The notes below the pieces were generated by a model that saw only the letters and a program-made list of their open reading frames with translations, was not told the origin of the DNA and did not search any database. Made by a program: the position numbers and the translations under genes. From assembly GCA_028698395.1 (NCBI GenBank), contig JAQVDG010000148.1, forward strand, positions 1-5,887: a DNA stretch of 5,887 nt, written 5' to 3'. Shown piece after piece: positions 1-5,216 of the stretch. The stretch's first letter is position 1, and each line of letters opens with the position of its first letter. Origin of the DNA: Weeksellaceae bacterium. Lineage in GTDB: Bacteria; Bacteroidota; Bacteroidia; Flavobacteriales; Weeksellaceae.

Positions 1-2363
1 AATAATTCTATAGATTCATCCACTGTCATGTGTAAAATATCCGAAATATTTTTTCCGTGGAATTTCACTTCTAAGATTTCCTTTTTAAATCGAGTACCAT
101 GGCATGTTTCACATTCCAATTCTACATCAGCCATAAATTGCATTTCAATGGTTAAAGTTCCATCGCCTTTACAAGTATCACAACGACCTCCGTCCACATT
201 AAAAGAGAAATGTTTAGGCTGAAATCCCATTAATTTACTTGCTTTTTGTTTGGCAAATAAATTCCGGATATCATCGTAAGCTTTTACATAAGTAACCGGA
301 TTGGAACGAGACGATTTCCCGATTGGATTTTGGTCAATCAATTCAATAGAATGCAAAAGATGAATGGCTCCTTTTAATTCATCAAATTCTCCGATTTTTG
401 TACCAAAAACATCGAATTTACGCTGAATGGCAGGCGTTAAAATATCTTTCATCAAAGTACTTTTTCCCGAACCGCTGACACCTGTAATTACAGTTAAAGT
501 ATTCAAAGGAAAACGAACCTCAATATTTTTCAAATTATTTTCTCTTGCGCCTTTTATTTCAATATAATTTTTGAATGGATTTCTGTGCTTTGGTACTTCA
601 ATTTTCATTTTTCCATTCAAATAATTCGCTGTCAATGTATTGGATTTCAACAATTCTTTATAATTTCCTTCAAACACTACTTCTCCTCCGTTTGTTCCGG
701 CTTCCGGTCCAATGTCAATGATGTAATCGGCAGCTTTCATAATATCTTCATCGTGCTCTACAACAATTACGGTATTACCCAAATCACGCAATTTTTTTAA
801 TACGGAAATCAAACGTTCAGTGTCTTTGGAATGTAATCCAATTGAAGGTTCATCTAAAATATACATAGAACCTACCAAACTGCTTCCCAAAGATGTTGCT
901 AAATTAATTCGCTGACTTTCACCTCCTGAAAGTGTATTAGACGCACGATTTAGTGTTAAGTAACTCAATCCGACATCCATCAGAAACTCCAAACGACTCC
1001 GAATTTCGTATAAAATTCTTCGGGCTACTTTCTCTTCGTATTTTGTTAATTTTAATTCCTTAAAAAACACTTTCAATTCATCCAAAGGCAAATCCACCAA
1101 ATCCTGAATGGCTCTTTCATTTATTTTTACCCAAAAAGTTTCTTTTCGTAAGCGTTTTCCTTTACAAGTAGAACATTTTGTTTTTCCCCGATAACGGGAA
1201 AGCATCACGCGGTATTGAATTTTATAACTATTGGATTCAACCATTTTAAAAAATCCTTCAATTCCTTCCCAATCTTTGTCGCCTTGCCAAAGAAAATCTT
1301 TTTGTTCTTCGGTCAATTGAAAATAGGGTTTATGAATTGGAAAATCTTTCTTGGATGCAATTTTTATAAAATAATTCTTCCATTCACTCATTTTATCGCC
1401 TTTCCAAGCAACCACAGCGTCTTCATAAACCGACAAAGCTTTGTTGGGAATCACTAAATTTTCATCAATTCCAATGACTTTTCCATAGCCTTCGCAAGTT
1501 GGACAAGCTCCATACGGATTATTAAAACTAAAAAAATGAATATTCGGTTCGTTAAACATTATATCATCGAGTTCAAAACGATTGGAAAAAGTTTTCTCTT
1601 CCTGATTTTCATTATTTTTTACAATCAATTCTCCTTTTCCTTCAAAAAAAGCAGTCTGAATGGAATCAGCTAAACGATGATAAAAAGATTCATCATTTTG
1701 AGTAGAAATCCGGTCGATAATCAGTCGGACTTTTGCTTGTTCTTTAGGTTCAAAGTTAAATTCGATTAAATCCTCAATTTTTGCTTGATTTCCATCAATT
1801 TCCACACGAGAAAATCCTTGTTGCTGCAAAATAGTTAAGAATTCGCCAAACGAACGTGTTCCTGTGTTGTGCAAGGGTGACAAAATCAGCAATTGAGAAT
1901 TTTCTTCCAACGACTGAATAAAATCAATCACATCGCTCACACTTTCTTTTTGAACAAGTTCACCGGAAACCGGCGAATAGGTTTTCCCGATTCGAGCGAA
2001 AAGAAGTTTTAAATAATCATAAATTTCAGTCGTTGTCCCAACTGTAGAGCGAGGATTGGTACTGATTACTTTTTGTTGAATGGCAATTGCCGGTGCAATT
2101 CCTTTGATATAATCCACTTGTGGTTTATCCAATTTTCCCAAAAACTGACGGGCATAAGAAGATAAACTTTCCACATAACGACGCTGGCCTTCTGCATAAA
2201 GCGTATCAAATGCTAAAGAGGATTTTCCCGAACCTGACAAACCGGTAATCACAACCAATTTATTTTTGGGAATTGCCAAATCTATATTTTTTAAATTATG
2301 GAGTTTTGCACCTTTTATGATGATAAATTCCTTAGGGTCGTATGTAGAAATTGCTTTTTTCAT
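1..2363 (-). CDS. uvrA: UvrA, excinuclease ABC subunit A (3' end cut by window edge)
   Basis: UvrA is the damage-sensing ATPase of cytoplasmic nucleotide excision repair. It dimerises, scans DNA and loads UvrB. The window holds 787 intact codons; the family is usually about 940 residues, so roughly the last 150 are missing, including the second ABC signature and second Walker B. Visible motifs in order: first Walker A GLSGSGKSS with K47; a zinc-binding CPTC pair at C287/C290 completed by CSTC at C397/C400; ABC signature LSGGE near 478-482; Walker B ILDEPS with D504/E505; second Walker A GVSGSGKS with K634; second zinc module with C728/C731 and C751/C754. The segment between the first Walker A and the first zinc pair fits the UvrB-binding region of canonical UvrA. 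I read the frame at both ends and through the motifs and found no stop or frameshift. The start (MKKAISTYDPKEF) lies 8 nt after a TACCTTTG promoter motif, which supports this ATG. It is transcribed divergently from the small gene at 2516. Confidence 0.98.
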   Translation of the reverse strand, partial: MKKAISTYDPKEFIIIKGAKLHNLKNIDLAIPKNKLVVITGLSGSGKSSLAFDTLYAEGQRRYVESLSSYARQFLGKLDKPQVDYIKGIAPAIAIQQKVISTNPRSTVGTTTEIYDYLKLLFARIGKTYSPVSGELVQKESVSDVIDFIQSLEENSQLLILSPLHNTGTRSFGEFLTILQQQGFSRVEIDGNQAKIEDLIEFNFEPKEQAKVRLIIDRISTQNDESFYHRLADSIQTAFFEGKGELIVKNNENQEEKTFSNRFELDDIMFNEPNIHFFSFNNPYGACPTCEGYGKVIGIDENLVIPNKALSVYEDAVVAWKGDKMSEWKNYFIKIASKKDFPIHKPYFQLTEEQKDFLWQGDKDWEGIEGFFKMVESNSYKIQYRVMLSRYRGKTKCSTCKGKRLRKETFWVKINERAIQDLVDLPLDELKVFFKELKLTKYEEKVARRILYEIRSRLEFLMDVGLSYLTLNRASNTLSGGESQRINLATSLGSSLVGSMYILDEPSIGLHSKDTERLISVLKKLRDLGNTVIVVEHDEDIMKAADYIIDIGPEAGTNGGEVVFEGNYKELLKSNTLTANYLNGKMKIEVPKHRNPFKNYIEIKGARENNLKNIEVRFPLNTLTVITGVSGSGKSTLMKDILTPAIQRKFDVFGTKIGEFDELKGAIHLLHSIELIDQNPIGKSSRSNPVTYVKAYDDIRNLFAKQKASKLMGFQPKHFSFNVDGGRCDTCKGDGTLTIEMQFMADVELECETCHGTRFKKEILEVKFHGKNISDILHMTVDESIEL

Positions 2364-2371
2364 TTAACCGC

Positions 2372-2379
2372 CAAAGGTA
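2372..2379 (-). promoter_or_regulatory. Putative uvrA promoter, -7 box TACCTTTG
   Basis: The minus strand reads TACCTTTG, an exact match to the Bacteroidota -7 consensus TAnnTTTG, with 8 nt (GCGGTTAA) between the box and the uvrA ATG. If transcription starts about 5-6 nt after the box, the leader would be only a few nucleotides. I could not find a convincing TTG-type -33 element at the expected spacing, so the call rests on the -7 box and its position. Confidence 0.6.
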
Positions 2380-2388
2380 CGAAAAAGA

Positions 2389-2407
2389 GAAAAGATTTAA
2401 TCTTCTC
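2389..2407. repeat. Palindrome upstream of uvrA (AAGATT-T-AATCTT)
   Basis: Positions 2392-2404 form a perfect inverted repeat with 6-bp arms around a single central T. With one mismatch it extends by two more pairs to 2389-2407. It sits 10-35 bp upstream of the uvrA -7 box, where an operator or -33-region regulator could bind. It is AT-rich and could be chance in such DNA. No regulator is identified and I do not recognise it as a known LexA box. Confidence 0.3.
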
Positions 2408-2503
2408 CTGTTAAAAAGCTTTTATCAAATAACTTTTCTTAACAAAAAAGGATATTTAAGTATTTAATTTTCCATAAAAGAGCAAATACGTTAAAAAACA
2501 GTT

Positions 2504-2511
2504 TATTTTTG
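2504..2511 (+). promoter_or_regulatory. Putative promoter for the small gene at 2516, -7 box TATTTTTG
   Basis: TATTTTTG matches the Bacteroidota TAnnTTTG -7 consensus exactly and lies 4 nt before the ATG at 2516. The predicted transcription start falls on or next to the start codon, implying a leaderless or near-leaderless mRNA. There is no clear -33 TTG upstream. The match is made of T-rich sequence and so is less informative than a box of mixed composition. Confidence 0.45.
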
Positions 2512-2515
2512 CTTC

Positions 2516-2752
2516 ATGGAAAGAAAAATAAAATTAATTTGGGATTTCCACGGAATGGATGCCCGAAAAACTGCAGAACATCACGTTCATCATTTGGAAG
2601 AATTTATTCAAACCCATCAATTAAATACTAATATTACCGGTTCGGAACATTTGGAAGAAATGCACTCCATTGCTTTTATGGTAGTGGAAGAAGGAGAAAT
2701 GATTGAAGTTCGTGATGCTTTGCGTCCGCATCGGGGAACGCTTTATGAATAA
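2516..2752 (+). CDS. Small conserved-looking histidine-rich protein, function unknown (78 aa)
   Basis: I cannot assign a function. The 78-residue protein starts MERKIKLIWDFHG, has no signal peptide or membrane segment, and is probably cytoplasmic. It carries nine histidines, including a cluster in EHHVHHLEEF (H22, H23, H25, H26) and others at H12, H34, H45, H50 and H72. The pattern suggests a beta strand (IKLIWDF), a helix rich in H/E (residues 16-34), a second helix or turn, a strand (HSIAFMVVE, 50-58) and a C-terminal DALRPHRG segment, so a compact alpha/beta fold is plausible. It resembles short uncharacterised proteins I recall from Flavobacteriia, but I cannot name a Pfam family. The His/Glu cluster could bind a metal; that is inference. 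It lies divergent to uvrA and convergent with holA, with only 3 nt between the two stop codons. The coding pattern and tight packing support a real gene. Confidence 0.8.
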   Translation: MERKIKLIWDFHGMDARKTAEHHVHHLEEFIQTHQLNTNITGSEHLEEMHSIAFMVVEEGEMIEVRDALRPHRGTLYE

Positions 2753-2755
2753 GTT

Positions 2756-3757
2756 TTAAATTGTCAAAATTTTCACTAATAATTCATTCAGAATTTCAAC
2801 ATCTTTTGTATTAGAGCCGATTCCTTTACTTTTTGCATCGGCTTCGCGAAGCAATGAAATAATTCGAGTGGCTTTTTTTAATGGATAATTTTTGGCGGCA
2901 ATGACTAAATCTTTAACAAAAAAAGGAGAAATTCCAACTTCTTTTGCCACATTATTTTGAGATTTATCTTGTAAAACATGATACAAAATAATATTAGCAA
3001 ATGCTTGGTGCAGAATAATTAAAGTTACAATCAGCGGATTGTCTTTCGGATTTTCACCAAAGTATTTAGCAATTTTCAATGATTTAGCAGCATCTTTTGT
3101 CTCGACTGCATTTCGCAACTCAAAATTATTATAATCTTTACTGATTCCGATGTTTTGTTCAATGACTTCCGGCGTAATTTTTCCATCTTTTACAATGACT
3201 TTTAATTTCTGTAATTCATTGTAAATCCGACTTAAATCATTTCCTAAAAATTCAGCCAACAAAAATTGGGATTTTGTACTCAAAGTTAAACCCAATTCAC
3301 TGGAAACTGTTTGAATCCAAACAGGTAATTGATTGTCATATAGTTTTTTAAACTCCAAAACCAAACCCGATTTTTGAATACTTTTATAAAGTTTTTTTCG
3401 TTTGTCTAAGGTTTTTCCTTTATAATTCAGCACCAAAACTGTAGAATTTTGTGGATTTTCAGCATACGATTCCAACTGTTCGATTTTTTTCGTTAAATGC
3501 TGTGCTTCTTTTACAATCAAAACCTGACGTTCTGCGCCCATCGGATATTGTTTTGCCATTGCAATCACATCGTCAATTTCTACATCATTTCCATAAATAA
3601 TATTTTGGTTAAACGCTTTTTCATCTTCTGTTAAAACTTCATCTTCAATGGTTTTTGAAATTAAATCAATATAAAACGGTTCATCGCCCGACAAAAAATA
3701 AATCGGATGTAATTTTTTGTTTTTTATATCTTTGATGACTTGATTGGCTTGGCTCAT
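2756..3757 (-). CDS. holA: DNA polymerase III subunit delta (HolA)
   Basis: This is the delta subunit of the clamp-loader complex, which opens the beta sliding clamp at primed sites during chromosome replication. The 333-residue length is normal for the family. Visible landmarks are the N-terminal LHPIYFLSGDEPFYID block (16-31), typical of delta and without a functional P-loop; YPMGAERQVLIVKEA (71-85), matching the conserved FPxxxxRxLVIV segment; LLAEFLGNDLSRIYNELQKL (166-185), the conserved lid-domain helix; and a C-terminal helical collar domain ending with EADAKSKGIG (305-314) and ELLVKILTI. The ATG at 3757 gives the expected N-terminus (MSQANQVIKDIKNKKLHPIY). Its start codon overlaps the start of the divergent nuclease-like gene within CATG, so the promoter must lie inside that gene. 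I found no exact TAnnTTTG there; the nearest is TAATTTTC at 3792-3799. The 3' end converges with the gene at 2516. Confidence 0.97.
   Translation of the reverse strand: MSQANQVIKDIKNKKLHPIYFLSGDEPFYIDLISKTIEDEVLTEDEKAFNQNIIYGNDVEIDDVIAMAKQYPMGAERQVLIVKEAQHLTKKIEQLESYAENPQNSTVLVLNYKGKTLDKRKKLYKSIQKSGLVLEFKKLYDNQLPVWIQTVSSELGLTLSTKSQFLLAEFLGNDLSRIYNELQKLKVIVKDGKITPEVIEQNIGISKDYNNFELRNAVETKDAAKSLKIAKYFGENPKDNPLIVTLIILHQAFANIILYHVLQDKSQNNVAKEVGISPFFVKDLVIAAKNYPLKKATRIISLLREADAKSKGIGSNTKDVEILNELLVKILTI
3727..3734 (+). promoter_or_regulatory. Putative promoter of the HsdR_N-like gene inside holA, -7 box TATCTTTG
   Basis: TATCTTTG is an exact TAnnTTTG match, 21 nt before the ATG at 3756, inside the first codons of holA on the opposite strand. 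A transcript starting about 5-6 nt downstream would have a leader of about 15 nt. Because the two start codons overlap, a promoter within holA is required, and this box is well placed. No clear -33 element was found. Confidence 0.5.
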
Positions 3758-4217
3758 GAATTCAATTGAATTAATACGTTTAAATTTTCCCGAAAATTAC
3801 CAATTTCGTTTGAAACAAAAGGACGAAATTGATTATATATTTTGTCCGATTCGAAAAAAATGGTTGCAATTATCTCCCGAAGAATGGGTGAGACAACACT
3901 GTATTCAGTTTTTAATTCAATCAAAAAATTATTCCAAATCAAGTATTAATTCAGAGGTTGAAGTAGTCATTAATTCATTAAAAAAAAGAGCGGATTTGGT
4001 TGTTTTTAAGAAAGAAAAGCCATTTTTAATCGTGGAATGCAAAGCTCCTTCTGTTGCAATTAATCAAGCTGTTTTTGACCAAATTGCTCGTTATAATATG
4101 CAATTAAAATCGGATTATTTGATGGTTAGCAATGGATTACAACATTATTATTGTCAAATGGATTATGAAAATAAAACTTATATTTTTCTTCCGGAATTAC
4201 CCGATAATTCATTGTAA
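3756..4217 (+). CDS. Stand-alone HsdR N-terminal-type PD-(D/E)xK nuclease-like protein (153 aa)
   Basis: The protein matches what I know of the type I restriction enzyme R-subunit N-terminal domain (HSDR_N type), but it ends after that domain, with no helicase or translocase region. An N-terminal segment contains RKKWLQLSPEEWVRQHCIQFLI (33-54), which includes the LTPEEWVRQ block common in flavobacterial members. The putative nuclease core follows: E67 or E69 in the SEVEV strand, D80 in RADLVVF, and E94-C-K96 in FLIVECKAP, forming D-x13-ExK. Then comes QIARY (Q109 to Y113), matching the QxxxY motif of RecB-like and HsdR nucleases. The catalytic-type residues are intact, so activity is possible though unproven. 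I chose the ATG at 3756 over an upstream in-frame TTG at 3744. Its start codon shares CATG with that of divergent holA. I recall this gene sitting beside holA in other Bacteroidota, so it may be a housekeeping-linked nuclease and not part of a restriction locus. It ends 1 nt before the stop of the facing small ORF. Confidence 0.88.
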   Translation: MNSIELIRLNFPENYQFRLKQKDEIDYIFCPIRKKWLQLSPEEWVRQHCIQFLIQSKNYSKSSINSEVEVVINSLKKRADLVVFKKEKPFLIVECKAPSVAINQAVFDQIARYNMQLKSDYLMVSNGLQHYYCQMDYENKTYIFLPELPDNSL

Positions 4218-4218
4218 A

Positions 4219-4314
4219 CTAAATTCTCAGTTCAATTTTGATGGGATTTTGCTGAATGGTTTGAAATAAAATTGATACTACCAATATTTTCAATGTCGTT
4301 TTCACAAACAGCAT
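4219..4314 (-). CDS. Possible small protein or gene remnant (31 aa), unknown
   Basis: An ATG-started ORF of 31 codons reads MLFVKTTLKILVVSILFQTI and ends QQNPIKIELRI-stop. It has a basic N-terminus followed by a short hydrophobic run (ILVVSILF), like a truncated signal or anchor sequence. I do not recognise it. Three things favour a real or formerly real gene. An exact TATATTTG promoter box lies only 4 nt before the ATG. The stop is 1 nt from the convergent stop of the nuclease-like gene, matching the tight packing elsewhere in the window. The composition also looks coding. An in-frame stop at 4336-4338 prevents extension upstream. It may instead be the two ends of a deleted longer gene joined together, or a chance ORF. 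Confidence 0.4.
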   Translation of the reverse strand: MLFVKTTLKILVVSILFQTIQQNPIKIELRI

Positions 4315-4318
4315 ATTG

Positions 4319-4326
4319 CAAATATA
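4319..4326 (-). promoter_or_regulatory. Putative promoter of the 31-aa ORF, -7 box TATATTTG
   Basis: The minus strand reads TATATTTG, an exact TAnnTTTG match, followed by CAAT and then the ATG of the 31-codon ORF. The transcript would be essentially leaderless. The same octamer occurs on the plus strand at 4360-4367, so the two boxes form a divergent pair 33 nt apart. There is no clear -33 element. Confidence 0.4.
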
Positions 4327-4359
4327 GAAATTAATTTAAAACCTAAATACGGAAAATCA

Positions 4360-4367
4360 TATATTTG
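4360..4367 (+). promoter_or_regulatory. Putative promoter of the secreted orphan gene, -7 box TATATTTG
   Basis: TATATTTG followed by TTATACA is an exact Bacteroidota -7 match. It lies 72 nt upstream of the ATG at 4440, and transcription starting near 4373 would give a leader of about 67 nt. This is much longer than the near-leaderless arrangements inferred for the other boxes in this window. Confidence 0.5.
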
Positions 4368-4390
4368 TTATACATCAGTTATTATAATTA

Positions 4391-4423
4391 CATCCAGCAA
4401 CAGCAATCTGCAGGTGGCTGTCC
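4391..4423 (+). other. GC-rich patch with hairpin potential in the leader of the 4440 gene
   Basis: This 33-nt patch has 19 G or C bases in a much more AT-rich neighbourhood. It can fold into an imperfect hairpin: CAGC 4395-4398 pairs with GCTG 4417-4420, AC 4400-4401 with GT 4414-4415, and GCA 4403-4405 with TGC 4409-4411 around an ATC loop. No T-run follows on either strand, so it is not a standard terminator. The same bases also read in frame as IQQQQSAGGCP followed by TAA (4392-4427), which could be the tail of a lost gene. I cannot decide between a leader structure, a coding remnant and chance. Confidence 0.35.
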
Positions 4424-4439
4424 TTAAAAATAAATTAAT

Positions 4440-4850
4440 ATGAAGTACTTATTTAATTTCCTATTTGTTTTGCCTTCTATTTTATTAGGTCAAGAATATT
4501 ACCAAAAAAATGGAGTGGAGGGATATATTTTGAGAGCGGATATATTTAATGACAATAACTATTTAAATCCTACCGTAAACGATGTCGAATGTTTCGAAAC
4601 TAAACTGAAAGAAAAAGTATCGGGGTATTATTCAGAGTTTTATAGACAATACTATTCGAAAAAAATTGATGAGAAAGAGTATTTGTTAGTAAAACTCATT
4701 CATAAGTCGTTAATAGGAAAGGACTTAAAAGAACTTAAAAACAAACCCTTTATAGTGATAGACGGTTGTGAAAGTGTAAGATTTATTGTTTATGATATAG
4801 AAAAACAAGAAATCATAAAAGATGTAAACGGTGGTGGATGTGGTGCATAA
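4440..4850 (+). CDS. Small secreted cysteine-containing protein, unknown function (136 aa)
   Basis: I do not recognise a family. The N-terminus MKYLFNFLFVLPSILLGQE is a good Sec signal peptide: one basic residue, a hydrophobic core, and LLG before Q18 as the likely cleavage point. There is no lipobox cysteine, so the mature protein of about 119 residues is probably periplasmic or exported. It is rich in Lys, Glu and Tyr, with a helical middle (ETKLKEKVSGYYSEFYRQYY, 53-72), then a probable beta region (PFIVIDGCESVRFIVYDIEKQEI, 103-125). It ends in a flexible DVNGGGCGA tail. Three cysteines (C51, C110, C134) could form a disulfide. The ATG is preceded by A/T-rich sequence (AAATAAATTAAT), as is usual for initiation in this phylum. 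It stands alone behind its own promoter box and between remnants, which suggests an accessory gene. A link to interbacterial competition or stress is possible but nothing shows it. Confidence 0.75.
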   Translation: MKYLFNFLFVLPSILLGQEYYQKNGVEGYILRADIFNDNNYLNPTVNDVECFETKLKEKVSGYYSEFYRQYYSKKIDEKEYLLVKLIHKSLIGKDLKELKNKPFIVIDGCESVRFIVYDIEKQEIIKDVNGGGCGA

Positions 4851-4936
4851 AATAAAAATACAATACTATAATTAGTCGCTCCTTAATTGATGCTTAACCA
4901 TTTGACTGTTAGTGTTTTAAATGTAAACTTATTTAT

Positions 4937-5215
4937 TTGTTGTTACAAGATTTTGTATATTTGACATCAAAACTTTTAAAAAACTATTGGATTTCAAAAT
5001 TTTCAGATGGGAAAAAATTATTTCCAAAAATTAAGGGATTTCAATTAAAGGAATTGCCAATAAAAAGGGCAAATAAGGAAACCCAACAACCCTTTATTGA
5101 AAAAGCAGACAAAATGCTTTCTCTCAACAAAGAACTACAAGAACTTGCTGATAAATTTAAAAGAATGTTGGAGCGAGAATTTGAATTACCTGAAATCCGG
5201 TTTCTGAATCTTTAA
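4937..5215 (+). pseudogene. C-terminal remnant of an Eco57I/TaqI-type restriction-modification methyltransferase
   Basis: The frame encodes about 92 residues that read like the extreme C-terminus of large class I DNA methyltransferase or type IIG restriction-modification proteins, where a TaqI-like specificity domain ends the chain. Diagnostic stretches are YLTSKLLKNYWISKF (like the usual LLxxLNSKLxxYW), KKLFPKIKGFQLKELPI, and QQPFIEKADKMLSLNKELQ, followed by a helical, probably coiled-coil, tail. Full proteins of this type usually run to many hundreds of residues. The methyltransferase core, with its NPPY motif and SAM-binding loop, and most of the target-recognition domain are missing. The frame is open back to 4913 but stops at 4910-4912. 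It has no ATG before codon 60, so the only early start would be TTG. It is therefore almost certainly a decayed fragment. Its stop lies 1 nt from the convergent stop of purB, so the 3' end of the lost gene survived intact. Confidence 0.75.
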
Positions 5216-5216
5216 C

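Noticed and set aside
28..1457. Plus-strand ORFs at 28-222, 585-800 and 1215-1457
   Set aside because: All lie antisense inside the intact uvrA frame and their translations are low-complexity and unlike proteins; they are shadows.
3744..3755. TTG start for the HsdR_N-like gene, adding MAWL
   Set aside because: The ATG four codons later fits the promoter spacing and the expected short N-terminus; the added residues are antisense holA codons with no sign of conservation.
3754..3942. Minus-strand 62-codon ORF upstream of holA
   Set aside because: It is antisense to the HsdR_N-like gene, whose frame carries the recognised motifs, and it has no promoter or family resemblance.
4232..4275. Inverted repeat TCAATTTT ... 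AAAATTGA as a terminator after the nuclease-like gene
   Set aside because: The arms are only 8 AT-rich base pairs around a 28-nt loop, without a T-run, and they fall inside the 31-codon ORF; it is too weak to call.
4218..5216. Mobile element ends, integrase, CRISPR array or tRNA in the accessory stretch
   Set aside because: I found no terminal inverted repeats, target duplications, spaced direct repeats or cloverleaf pattern by eye.
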